From positions 2,542,001 through 2,606,000 of the forward strand of contig JAHEWK010000010.1 in assembly GCA_020740775.1 (NCBI GenBank): DNA of 64,000 nucleotides. Reading direction: 5' to 3'. The notes beneath the pieces were generated by a model that searched no databases, was not told the DNA's origin, and saw nothing but the letters and a program-made list of their open reading frames with translations. Origin of the DNA: Ilyonectria destructans. Taxonomy: Eukaryota; Ascomycota; Sordariomycetes; Hypocreales; Nectriaceae. Position numbers and translations under genes: made by a program. How positions within the stretch are numbered: position 1 is the stretch's first letter; each line of letters opens with the position of its first letter. Shown in pieces: positions 23,318 through 34,133 of the stretch.

Positions 23318-23509
23318 GAAGGCAAAAGTTGTCAAATTCAAGGCATATTAAAATACCAGGGCATCAAGTTATATAAGTTTAAAGATATCTTTAATACTAA
23401 AATAATAAAAGCTCAATAACATTTTTACTAGCCAGCCTTTCAGCCTTCTCCTACTGTTGCTTGCTTTTTTGCTGGCCTAGGCCACTTAGCGACAAGAGAA
23501 AGCGCGCGC

Positions 23510-24204
23510 CTACCTTCTCTGCGCCCGGTTGACGAAATACAGGAGCCTACTTAGGACGTCAAGACCATCCTTCTCTCCGAGCTTCACGAACGAGATCGTT
23601 TCGGTCCTAACGATAATCTTGGGGCGTACCCTTCGGGTTCTAGTGAAAACTCCAGATTGGCTGTGTTCAAATACTACTTCCTGGCCCAATTTATCTACTT
23701 TGTTTGGAACGAGATGAACCTGTGGATGCGACTCCCACCTCACCCCATCGATGACACACGAGTCTGCGATATCAATGACGAGGAAGGCGTGGGGAAACGC
23801 ATCCTCGGACTTGACCCCGGGCGGGAGGTTGACACCGTTTGGAGGTCGAGGGAAAACTGTTGTCGCCGTGGCCAGGACGGCAAACTTGGGTTGGCCGCCG
23901 AGCGTCAGCACAAAGACGGCCTGGACCGCCTTGATCCCTAGCCCGGCTACTAGCCAAATCCTTGGTTCTGCTTTAGCACCGTGTCCATCTGCTCCATCTG
24001 CTCGAGACCGGACCTGACCGGCCCCTAGGCACGATTCAGCACCACCAACGGGAAACTCGCAACACCCGAACTGTCCGCAAGACACTACTGCAGGCCAGAC
24101 TCATGCAGAGAGCCGATCGAGGAGTCTCCATCTCCCTTCATGAAGTCTATAGTGGCGTCGTTGGACCCGTCTGACGCAAAGAGCTCGTAAAGATTGGCCA
24201 TCTT
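23510..24204 (-). other. Unrecognised minus-strand coding region
   Basis: A 191-codon frame (24085-23510) has GC-rich third positions and sensible composition (for example FPHAFLVIDIADSCVIDGVR, KLGQEVVFEHSQSGVF). No family is recognised and it has no ATG at its 5' end. A short upstream frame starting with ATG at about 24204 (MANLYELFASDG, ending at a TAG near 24091) could be its first exon in a different frame, but no convincing splice pair was found. It may be a real orphan gene, a pseudogene, or antisense of something unrecognised on the plus strand, where the overlapping frames are also open. Confidence 0.3.
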
Positions 24205-24368
24205 GACATTTGACACTTTGCCGGCCTGAGTTAACAAAACCTTAGTTTAAAGATAGTCCAGCATATAATCTGAGTAAATAGCCTATAAGCACTGTTTATC
24301 TATAGAAGTAATATTATTATATAGAGCAAGATTAGGGGGTAGGCAGTCGCCCTATAGACCATATTAGA

Positions 24369-24790
24369 ATGGAATGGAATTTATTACGCCCGGGAGGACT
24401 AAACATCATAGGGCCCTAGCTTATGTTCTGTATACCCTTCGTATGATTCTTCGTGTTAGAAAAAGCTCTGAATCTATCCAGATGCCAATGTTTCCATGTC
24501 ACATTGTCCTTTCCTCGGCGGGGTCTCGTGGGGTTAGTAAGTAGTGGCAAGTGCGCTTGAAGGTAATTCTCCAAGTGTTCAGTTTCCTATCTTCGGCCGC
24601 TAAAGCAAGACCTGCTGTTGTGCCACGAGGGTACGTGGGGGGTTAGTAGAGAGTTAGTATTGTAGGGGGGAATGTTATCGCATCGGTCGTCCTACTCGCT
24701 CTAGACGGGGTAGAGCTTCAGGCAGTTCTTGTTGAACGATTCGTGTGGGCCTCCGCAGGGAACACACTTCACTATCTTTTTGCCACAGTT
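24369..24790 (-). mobile_element. Internally deleted LINE (relative of the 39.7-45.1 kb element)
   Basis: Reading minus, the piece opens with KCVPCGGPHESFNKNC followed by LKLYPV and a stop. This matches the last zinc knuckle of the LINE ORF1 at 41030-41108. After about 180 nt it shows a CTGAACACTTGGAGAA block, then a GTACGAAGA-like and a CCCGGGCG..ATAAA block. These match the 3' UTR of the intact LINE (44955-45130), and it ends in tandem CCATT units. All of ORF2 is missing. It is diverged but not AT-saturated. It is either a deletion derivative or a SINE-like nonautonomous family member. It lies downstream of, and in the same direction as, the Zn2Cys6 remnant at 24800-25285. Confidence 0.72.
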
Positions 24791-24799
24791 ATTGTGCCT

Positions 24800-25285
24800 A
24801 GATGAATGACGCCGAGGCGTAATGGCTCGTTCAGCTGAAGTAGTGCTATTTCCGCTGTAGTTGCAGTTGTCTCTAAGATCCAGCCGTTTGGCGCAGTTCC
24901 TACAAGCCGTGACGAAGTAGAGTCCCCTCTAGTAGCCTAATTTCTTTTCAACTAATCCTCTAGAAGCGTTTCACACACCATGACTAGGACCAACAAAACC
25001 CCGGATTGAGGAAGTCTTACTTGGATGTATACCATCACACTTCACCTCTCTTGATCGGCGAGTATCACAGGCCGCATCAATCTTAAACCGCTTCCTCCGT
25101 GGCTCTGGGGCCATTATGCTCCGAGATGAGTCTTCCCCGTCCTCTCTCATGTTTATTGGCGGCTTCTGGTCGATAATGGGGCGTGTGGTGCATATGTTCC
25201 GCCAGCTACTCTCTTGCTGGCCCGAGACGTTCGGAATGCCGTCAAGGGTGGAAACAAGGCCAAGGGTCATAACAGAAATACGCAA
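24800..25285 (-). pseudogene. Degenerate Zn2Cys6 transcription-factor N-terminus
   Basis: The first piece reads KRFKIDAACDTRRSREVKC then DGIHP and meets a GTAAGA donor at 25020. About 115 nt later CRNCAKRLDLRDNCNYSG supplies the second half of a zinc binuclear cluster. Together they resemble C-x2-C-x6-C...C-x2-C...C, but the second cysteine is Arg (CGC), the usual RK is RE, and no AG acceptor sits at the position needed before the second half (GG instead). The rest of the regulator is absent and is replaced by the truncated LINE. The cysteine loss (TGC to CGC) is not a RIP-type change. It is called a pseudogene; an unusual functional variant is much less likely. Confidence 0.62.
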
Positions 25286-26368
25286 CGGGAGGTCGAGAAT
25301 TAAGAATCGAGGGCCTCAGTTACCGCGATCTTCCCAACAAAGAGCAAGGCATGAAGCATGCTGTGAGGCTGCGCTGGGGATATTACCAGGCACCTTCCGC
25401 TGGAAATACAGGAACCAAAGGTTTCGATTCCATTACTCGGGCATAACCGGGCCCGGGAAAGTTGACGGCATCTTCTCGATATGATATCATGCGAAACACA
25501 AAGGGAGTTGGGCTAGGCCCAATCTCCAAATCGGGGTAAAGACGGCGAACTCCACATTGTCATGCACACTGTCACCCGAGGATAGCCAAGAACATGCGAT
25601 AGGCGGTAGCGCACTTCCTTAGCACGTCAACACCGAGCCTTGGGGCCCCAGATTCCCGTCGGACAAGTGGCGGAGTACCAGGGCGGTTGAAATACTTGGG
25701 AGGGAACCGGTGACAGGAGTGCCTGAGCCTGTTTAGAGGCAAGGTATCGACGGCATATACCGTGGTAACTAATCACGGCTCATCTCTGGAATGGCCTCCC
25801 CATAACCTTGCTGCGGCCTCTGTAAAGGCTTGACTTGGGGCTTGACGGACGAAATTTGGTCCTTTGGCTAACCGTCTACCTCCGTTCACGAGCGTGGCAT
25901 GCGGTCCGCTAGGTCTATCGAAGGTTGCATGGATCTATTAGCCACGGACCCTATCGCTTTGAACCGATCTGGGCATGTTGAAAATCTCCTTGCCGGCCAG
26001 GTCTGGTCCATAGACTGGGAGGGCCAGTGACCCGCCGCCTAGAGTGTCAGCCATGGGGTTCCAGGTTACTTCCAGCGCCAAGCTTCGGCGCATGACTCCC
26101 CGAACCCCTGTTGAAGTTCAGCAGGCCCAGGGCACGGATGCTTCGAGCCTCGGCTCCCCACAATCAACCAGAGCCAGAACCTTGGAACTCCTGCCTTCAC
26201 ATATCTCAGGTATATTGATGGAACCCCCACCGCTTTCGCTCGTCTCCTGGCGAGCCGCTTATCCTCACCCGCATGCCTAACTCTTTTCGAGATTTCGCCT
26301 AGCAGCTATTGTGAGGTGAGCTTCCTTAGTTACGCAACCACCTCCGCCGCCGCCGTTACACCGTCACG
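25286..26368. other. Intergenic, no gene recognised
   Basis: Mixed-composition sequence without convincing genes. The plus-strand frames at 25116-25484 and 26044-26280 lack recognisable motifs. No RNA gene or repeat was identified. Confidence 0.3.
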
Positions 26369-26849
26369 ATGACATCTGCAGCGGAGGTCAAGGCGCGCCG
26401 TCGGCAAGACTATCGTTACCACCTCGACTACCGCACACAATGGTAGGTTTACGCCCGAATGCTTTCTGGTGCTTCAGGTTCGATAGCCTTTTTTGGAAGC
26501 TCCGCGGAGATCAGCTGCGTTGGGAGATTATTCGAGATACAAACTATCGTGAGCCTATTTGCTGACGTACAATGTCTAGGAGCGATAACGACATGTATGA
26601 CCACATGAACAAGTCAGTCTATGGGTCTTTGTAGGGACCCATTCCACGATTCCGAAAGCAAGGAAGCTCCCTTTCCTTTCTAATAGAAAACTTCAGGGTT
26701 GACTCGGTGATATATGCCTATCTCATTGAGCACTGCAACTTTCATCCGCCGACCTCCGAATGTGCGGCTTGGCCGCGCACGCTTATACAGACTTCTTCTC
26801 ATCGATCGCGTACCCTGCCGTCGCCGAGTTGGGCCTGCGCGTGCTGTAA
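26369..26849 (+). pseudogene. 4HBT/thioesterase-superfamily pseudogene
   Basis: Exon 1 (26369-26442) begins MTSAAEVKARRRQDYRYHLD and ends YRTQ with a split Trp codon. Exon 2 (26580-26630) gives WSDNDMYDHMNKSVYGSL, the hot-dog-fold signature (SDxDxxGHxNN-like). Exon 3 (from 26697) gives VDSVIYAYLIEHCNFHPPTS. Introns of 137 and 66 nt have correct GT/AG ends. After TSE a one-base deletion shifts frame; the family sequence HAYTDFFSSIAYPAVAELGL continues in the next frame and hits consecutive stops (26847 on). The C-terminal third is lost. The intact family comprises small acyl-CoA thioesterase-like proteins of about 160-180 aa. Preserved splice sites argue for fairly recent decay. Confidence 0.75.
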
Positions 26850-26903
26850 TAATGACAGGGAGGGGGTCGATCTTTACCGTATTAAGTAATATGACGAAGT
26901 GAC

Positions 26904-27560
26904 TTAACTTAAAGCCCAGCTGAATTGGGGTTTAGCTTCGCTGTTGAGAAATGCAGTTGCAATTTGGAAGGTCGTCTTATTAGCTGTTATGTTGCAAAGG
27001 TTGAACAGCGGCATCCTCAAGCAGTTAGTCTTATAAGTAGAGTCACATAACAGGACATCGGGATGTTGCTGAAGAAGAGAAATCCCAGACTTTGGTGTAA
27101 TAAAGAGGCATAAGATGTAATTCTTCTCGTCCCTTAGATCCTCGAGGATAAAGTCCTCTCATCGCAACTGGCTATACAGCCATTAAAGCGGTGTACAGCC
27201 CGCAGGTTTCTCCTCACGATGTCGATTGAGGAGGTTACGTAAGTTGTGTCGTGAGAATGCCGGTTTCACACTCCACCACCCAGCTGTGTCCACCCCCAGG
27301 GGTGCCGCCACCGCGCTGTAGCCGAATGGCGAGTCCGAAGGGGCAGTCTGTCATCTGGGTGCTAGTCTTCCTCTTCTTAGTCATGTACCTAGGTCCCTAG
27401 AGATGACTGTGAGGCAAACTTGAGGCCCTTACAGCAGTGGAATACCACTCTGCGAGGCGCGGTGGCGTTAGGCTTCTTAGTCTGTACGACGAGACTGTAG
27501 CCAGCAGCCTTGGCGGCAGAATGTACTTCCGCTTCACAGCAGCAAGGCTGGGGAATTCAC
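26904..27560 (-). pseudogene. MULE-type transposase relic
   Basis: Reading minus, the 5' part shows AAGYSLVVQTKKPNATAPRR and VVFHCCKGLKF. Next come a MTKKRK segment and TDCPFGLAIRLQRGG, a FAR1-like DNA-binding region. After broken frames comes EDFILEDLRDEKNYILCLF, and then DVLLCDSTYKTNCLRMPLFN, the first catalytic Asp and DxTYxTN signature of Mutator-like transposases. It ends TTFQIATAFLNSE at a TAA at 26904. At least two stops or frameshifts intervene and the C-terminal half is gone. No terminal inverted repeats were found. It is an old, inactive Mutator-like element fragment. Confidence 0.75.
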
Positions 27561-27968
27561 ATCCGAAAAGAGACTTCATTGCAGGTGGTGAGGGCTTGTG
27601 GTGATGACTTCAAATTGGGGGCTTGTTATGTATTCAATTGTGTGGGTGGACAAAGGAAACGTAGGCTGGACAGAAAGTGAGGGGTTTTGGTGTGAAACCC
27701 CGATCTCGGTGTCCAGCCCCAATGACGTGGGTCCAGCCACAAAAAGGTTGCCCGTTAAGCCAGAGTAGTTGCTTTTTAATCACAGCCTCGTATTATATGT
27801 TCAGAATTGACCCGTTATTCAAAGTATATAATGGCCCCCGCCGTCTCACTATATGCATTGCAGCCAGCCTCATGCTTTCTAACAAATTCCATCTCAAGCG
27901 TTCTCAGGGGAAAGCAACTATAACATTAGAGTCCTTCAGTCAGATGACGGACTACATTAATACATAAA

Positions 27969-28000
27969 GTGGGGTTCCAAAAGTCTCGCAATAGCCCCTT
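27969..28000. repeat. Lone Tc1-type terminal repeat
   Basis: The sequence GTGGGGTTCCAAAAGTCTCG followed by CAATAGCCCC closely matches the outer end of the Tc1/mariner element at 38183 (differences are mostly transitions). No second end or transposase is found nearby, so it is a relic or solo end of a related element. Confidence 0.6.
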
Positions 28001-29439
28001 TTTACACAACGGGCCGCAATGGCGAGTGGATGTGTACGGTCGCACATTCTGTTGCGATCGCCAAGAGTTTCCCCGCATTGAGACACAATGTCTTAAGTTG
28101 GCTAGCGTGAGACGATAGAGAAACACTACATAGCGACTTTGCCACTGCAAACATCTTCATCATCGTCCATAAGTACACAAAGAAAAAAAAAAAAATCCAT
28201 CTCATGCACCAACCGCTATCTTGAGAATCAAACAATTGGTTTGCCGTCGAGATTGTGATTTGCATGGCTTATTCAGCTTTACCGAGGCTGGGAATCACGT
28301 CACAACGATTACTTGATCTAAATGTTTCTAAGTGGGCCGCCAGTTTTCAGACAAGCAAGGAAGGACCACATGGGTGGAGTGTGCGTAGTTGCCACTAGAG
28401 CTGAAACTCCTGAAAGATGATGTCAGTTGCGCTTGTTATGGCTTGGGTGGGTCGTATTGATCCCTCTGCTTGGGTAGAGAGGCCAGCTCATCATTTGACA
28501 GCAGGCTGAGAAAGAGTTGGAGCACGTAGTACGGAAAAATACGGAGGAATTGGGATCTCGCCAAGGGAAGTGAATAAATGAGGAAGGGGAGCGAAGATTA
28601 CACCCACCCGAAATGACGCAACCAAGGTTTAACCAGGCCTAGAGATTAATGGACAGCGTTCGGGCGTCTTGCTCTTTTGGAACCAACCTTAAACCGCCAA
28701 GCTTTTTTTATTTGACACTGCCAAGTTGCCAAGGTTTCCGAGTGAGTGCCCCGTACTACGTAAACACGATGTTGTGATGTTTATTTCAGTTTTGGTTCGA
28801 CAAGCGTCTGGCTTTTCATGCACTGCCCCCTAAGTCCAAGAGGCTAGTGGCTGCCGGTGCGGTCGCAGCCTCAAACGTTGAGATATGATGGCTAAGCGCC
28901 CGGCGCGCAGAAAAAGGATCCTGCAGCTGGAAGTCCAGGAGGAAGGGAAGCCCAGCAGTAAGATCATCGGGAAGCTAGACCGCCATAGGTGGGATCGCTT
29001 AGGGGAAGTTGTGGCACAAGCGCTATTCCAAGGAACGCCCCTCCACCCTCTACGAAGGATGTGCCCCGAGTAGACGCTGTGGACCCCGAGTGGTTATCAC
29101 AATTCGCATTGCCGATCAGGGAGGGCAATGCGTTGATTTGCCTTCTGTGTGAGGCAGTCTATTTCAATTCCCTACTTCAAACCCGACCGCCTTCCGTCAC
29201 GCCAGCTCGCCCTCCATTTGTCTTTCGCTCTTCATCCTCGACCATACGGGCGGTAGACGGTCTCGACAACTGGAATCACCGCCTACAATAGGCACACTTT
29301 ACATCAAATGCGACCACAACACGTTCTTTTCTCGATATAGTGCTCCTGTCATTCGTTTGCCACCCTTGGTATACCATTTTCCGATTCTTCGCACGCCCGT
29401 GGATTCCAACACACAACATCACGACTCGAATCTGCAACC
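28001..29439. other. Intergenic / upstream region of CAS1 gene
   Basis: No intact gene recognised. A short plus-strand frame at 28885-29073 is basic at its start but matches nothing known to me. The last 150 nt before 29440 are pyrimidine-rich (CTTCTTTTCTCG-like, TCATCCTCGACC), as often seen before fungal start sites, and probably contain the CAS1 promoter and leader. A poly-A run lies at 28184-28196. Confidence 0.35.
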
Positions 29440-32239
29440 ATGATCGGCCTCGCGCAATCCCCCGGGAGCGCCCTCAACCGTGTGATAGCCCTCTGCTCGA
29501 TGCTGGTCATCATCTTGGGCATCACTATCAACCACCTCGACCTCAGTGATGACCCTTATCGCTGCAAAGCCCTGATGCAAGAGGGTAGCTGGCTGAACGC
29601 GCCCGACGCCAATGGAAGCAGGGCGCCATTCACCGAGTGGCAACCTCAGGGTTGCATGCTACATGAATACCAGAAGGAAGAGATTGTCGATTGTATGGAG
29701 GGACGCCACATGCTCTTTTTTGGTGATTCCACCACGCGACAGATTTTCTATGGCATGGCTCGTCTGGTAAGTTGGCACCGATCTCATGATACTGACCAGG
29801 GTGGTTTTTCCCGCCACGTGCAATTACCGACCGAGTGGTTCGGCGGTCGAGCTTGGCACAGGCTTGGCGCAGCATTGTGCCACAAACCAACACATTGAAT
29901 CAACACGATCGCTGACATGAATTCCCCGCAGCTCGATGAGGAAAAGGCCAACGAGGTCCGTGATGACATCAACACCAAACACAGCATCCATGACATGGAG
30001 TTTGGCGGGGTCCGCCTGATGCAGATCTGGGATCCTCTCATGCAGGCTGGCAAAGCCAGCACTGTCGTCGAGGAGCAGCTCGAGCTCTACCGCCAAGAAA
30101 GACTGCACCCCGTTTCTATTGAGGAGCAGAAAGGCCCTGCATTTGTTTTCATGGGCGTTGGAATTTGGTTCGCTGCTAAGTTTGAGGAAGGCGTCTCACT
30201 CGACAATTTCAAGACCGTCTTCAAGAACGTCTCCGACATCGTCCAGAACAATGACTTTGCGCCCTTCGGTACTCAGCGCATGGATCCTCGCGATGGTGTG
30301 GGCGCCGACATGTTCCTTGCTCCCGTTGCCGTACCGTTCTATGATGAGATGCCCGACTACCGCAAGACTGGCATTGCCTCCAATCCCGGTGAGATTGAGG
30401 CCATCGACGAGTTCCTGGAGACTGTCGAGGAGAATTCTGGCATCAACATGCTCTGGTCGTATCCTGCGCTCTCTCATGACCAGATGGGTGTAATGGAGGA
30501 CCTCGAGAACGGATTCCATGTCATCGACTCCGTCTCTGAGATCAAGGCCCAGATTCTCCTCAACCTTCGATGCAACGCCAAGTTGGATATTCGGAACGGA
30601 TATCCCTACAACCGCACTTGCTGCACTGACTATGGCCAGAGGTCTTTTATTCAGCTCATCGTCCTTGCTCTCGGCATCATCTACCTCGGTGCTACTGCTC
30701 TTTCTGAGACCATCGCCCTCTGTTCCAAGCAACCCCCGACATCGTCCTTCTGTAACCTCGATGTCGCCACCTTCATTACCGCCTTGCTGGCTTGCTACTG
30801 GGCCGACCGTACCCAGTCCTTTGCCAAGGGCTCCAAGGACTATATCACATTTGACTTCAATCTTCTTACCGCCCTTTGCTTTTTCACCGGCTTCATTCTC
30901 CTCGCAAAGTCGACGTCCCCACCTCCACGTCCCGGATCGCAGGCTGCGCCTGTACCAGCCACTCTCGAAGATACCAAGCCTCTCTCCCGCGACCAGACAG
31001 ACGAGTGGAAGGGCTGGATGCAGGCCATCATTCTAGTTTACCACTGGACTGGCGCCTCCAGGGACCTGGACATATATATCGGGGTCCGTCTCCTGGTTGC
31101 CGCCTACCTGTTCCAGACCGGCTATGGACACGCCGTCTTCTTCAGCACCAAGAAGGACTTCTCCTTTAAACGGGTGGTTGCGGTTCTTTTGAGGCTCAAC
31201 TTGCTAAGCTGTGCTCTTCCCTTTGTTATGAACACTGACTATATGTTCTACTACTTTGCGCCCTTGGTCAGCTTCTGGTTCCTTATCATCTACGCCCTCT
31301 TCGCCATTGGCCAGAAGTACAACGACAACACATATGCTCTCATCACCAAGATTGCCATCTCCGTGGTCATTTGCCCTGGAGTGATGCTCTATACGCCCTT
31401 CCAGGAGTGGGTGTTTGACGTTTTGCACCTCGTTTTCCGTATCGACTGGGACCTTGACGAGTGGCAGTTCCGACTCGGTTTGGATGGCCTTGTCGTTTAT
31501 GCTGGTGTCCTTATGGGCATTGCATCCGTTCGGACAAAGATCTTTCACCAGATCCTCACCCAGTCGTATGGACTGGCCGGTGTAGTCGGTATTTTGTCTT
31601 TCCCAGCCTACTGGTGGGTTGTTGTGAGCGGTACCGAGACGAAGCAGGACTACAACTGCATGCACCCGATCCTTTCTTTCATCCCCATCATGGGCTTTAT
31701 TGCTGTGCGCAACATCACACCCCTCGCTCGAGCCTGGTATTCTCGCTCCTTTGCCTGGCTTGGTCGATGCTCCCTTGAGACATTTACTCTGCAGTACCAT
31801 ATCCTCCTAGCGGCCGACACCAAGGGCGTGCTCCTCCTCGACATCTTCCAAGGCGATGGCAGCCTTCTCGGCGATCGCTGGAGAGCCCTTGTCGTTATTG
31901 TTCCCCTATTTTTGTGGATCAGCTCTCGGGTGGCGGATGCTACCGGCGGCATGGTGAAGCTCTTGACCAAGGATTGGACCTCCAACTCGGAGCAGGATGA
32001 AGAATTCGACCTGGAGCACAAGGCTGATGCCGAACCTCTCATGGGCAGCGGATCATGGTACTCGAGCCTGAACTTCGAGCCAATCACCCGACACATTCCC
32101 TCGAACACTTCCTGGGTCAACAACATCAAGATCCGGTCGGCAGGTATGCTTGTCATCCTCTGGGTATTAAACTTGGTAAGTTCCTTCCACTCCATCTGCC
32201 TGTTGAGATAGATGCTAACGCCTTTTCAAGCTTTATTAG
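29440..32239 (+). CDS. CAS1-type O-acetyltransferase with N-terminal PC-esterase domain, 859 aa
   Basis: Cas1p-like proteins are polytopic Golgi/ER enzymes that O-acetylate glycans (capsule or cell-wall polysaccharide). Exon 1 (29440-29766) has a signal-anchor helix (residues 13-31) and the esterase block MLFFGDSTTRQIFYG with the GDS nucleophile at 95-97. A 165-nt intron (GTAAGT...CCGCAG) joins exon 2 (29932-32175). This carries SYPALSHDQM, then about ten hydrophobic helices (for example IQLIVLALGIIYLGATAL, YWWVVVSG) typical of the Cas1p acyltransferase domain, with GRCSLETFTLQYHILLAADT near the end. A 55-nt third intron (GTAAGT...TTCAAG, GCTAAC branch) leads to a tiny exon ending LLY and TAG at 32237-32239. 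The gene looks intact. The AT-rich RIP block starts about 50 nt later, so the stop could be a recent truncation. Confidence 0.88.
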
Positions 32240-32283
32240 AGATGTTCCGCTAGGCGTTTAGAATAGAGAATAACATTGGCGAC

Positions 32284-32940
32284 CAGGTTCGTCGCAGGAT
32301 ATCAAGGATGAGTATGTAATTTAATAGTGCAAAGTAATAGCTATAGATTAAATATAGAGCTGTTTTCTATTTTCAGGGAATATAGATCGGATTAGTGAGA
32401 TAATAGGAGAGAATATTTAAAAGCTAAAGTATAAATCTGAATAATATAAGATATAGATTTTAATCAGTTAAAAATAAATTATTTATATTATATTAATTCT
32501 ATTAACTTATCTTAATATATATATAGATTTATAATATAATTTTATATATAGAGATTTACTAAATATATATCTAAACTGAAATTTAAAAGTAAATAATGAA
32601 ATAATTTTTTAAGTTATTATATTTAGTTTTTTTTAGCTTTACTTAATATTATCAGATAGATTAAAACTATATAGTATTATTAAATAGTAGAAATAAATAG
32701 TAAATACTATACCTAGTATTAAAAGAAATAGTAATTAAATAATAAGATTATTATATATTAATTTCTACTTAAATATAACAATTAGTATACTACTCTATAC
32801 TTATAAGTCTAAAGTAAACTAATTTTAATTAATTTATATAATAGAAAATCAGATATATTAAGATTTAAATAAATTAATTATATCTAATAATAGTAGAGTA
32901 AAAGATACTTAATATAATTAAGTGATATTAATAGCCAAGG
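32284..32940. repeat. AT-rich RIP-like block beginning with an LTR-like repeat
   Basis: The first ~135 nt (GAGTATGTAATTTAATA, ATAGCTATAGATTAAATATA, TTCTATT..CAGGGAA..ATAG) are closely similar to 37683-37820 in the same orientation. The rest is stop-filled AT-rich sequence without a frame. Composition and the repeat suggest the decayed end of a retroelement. It is not assigned to a family. Confidence 0.6.
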
Positions 32941-33562
32941 AGCTACCCGTTACAGAATATATACTTCTCAGATAACTATATATAAGGGTGCTTACTGTAC
33001 TGCAGTGCCCTTTGCTTATGATGCTTACCCTTAGGTGGGTTGTGTACGGAGTAAGTGAGCGTCCTTTGTCCTGCTTACCTGCCTTAAAGTGGGTCTGCTC
33101 AATCCGGTTCTAAGTAACGCCGTACTTCCGGTTCTGCCGGTCGCAACCGCCCTGGTCTTCCAGAAGGTCGCTCAGGCCGTAACAAAAGGTTAGTGTACTA
33201 AATATTGATCCCTGGCCTCTAACGATTCTAAAAATATAGATACCTTCTATTTTGCTGTATTATGCATTAGGAAATATGTACCTTTATTACTAGGGTAGTT
33301 ATATAGGAGGGTGGTCAGATTGCGCTTTTAACAGACTTTTAGAGTGGAGCTTTACTAAGCTTACGTGAGAACTTATGCTCTTACAAGGACCAAGCAAGGG
33401 TCGCTTATAACCCCTGTCAACAGCTGCTGTATGCCTAACCTTCCCGCCTGCAACTGATATAAAGTCCTAGCATTTGAACCTGGCTATCACAACTCTGGCA
33501 CCAAGCCAATCCTAGGAATTGGACCTATGCACACGCATCTTGATGACCAAAAGTGACATACG
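32941..33562. other. Spacer before the FMO pseudogene
   Basis: GC content recovers here; no gene is recognised. A TATAAAG at about 33460-33466 lies roughly 100 nt before the monooxygenase ATG (33563) and could be its TATA box. Confidence 0.35.
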
Positions 33563-34128
33563 ATGGACAAGTTCGACTGCGTCGTCGTTGGCGCGGGTGA
33601 GTAACGCCAATGCTGATCCCTATGCCGCTGGCCTAGTATCCTTTACGTCTAGGTAGCTGGATAGGGCGAATCGAGTGGCTCCTATAGAGTATAGTATGGG
33701 ATGTTAATTTGGACCTCTCTGTTAGGATGGTACGGCTTAGCTGCTGTAAAGCAGTATTACTGCACTTGCCCAGAGGACTCTCTGGTGGTCTTTGAATTAG
33801 AAGCTATGCTTGGTGGTATATGGGCAGACTATTGCCTGTACCCAGGCCTTAAGAGCAATAACCTCCTGGGAACCTATAAATACCCTAACTTCCCTATGGA
33901 TAGCGCCACGTTCAATATTAAGCTGGGCGAGTATATTCCCGGCGGGGTTATTAATGTCTATCTTAAGGCCTATGCAGCTAAGTTTGGGATTAACGACTTG
34001 GTTTGTGTTGAGATAAAAGTACTTGTGGCTGAGTATTAGGATATAGCTGAGGGTGGATGGGTGTTGATGGTTGCCGGCTCTAAGAAAGAGGAAACTAAAG
34101 TCTGTGCGCGCCGGCTTATTATTGCGAC

Positions 34129-34133
34129 CAGCC
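34129..34133. other. Left target-site duplication of TRIM-like element (CAGCC)
   Basis: CAGCC here is repeated immediately after the second LTR at 35155-35159. It is a 5-bp duplication typical of LTR retrotransposon integration. Confidence 0.85.

Noticed and set aside
27677..27967. 96-codon plus-strand frame
   Set aside because: No recognisable domain; composition is noncoding and it ends at the solo Tc1-type repeat.
31204..32195. Minus-strand frames of 181-198 codons within the CAS1 gene
   Set aside because: Shadows of the membrane-domain exon, which has clear CAS1 features on the plus strand.
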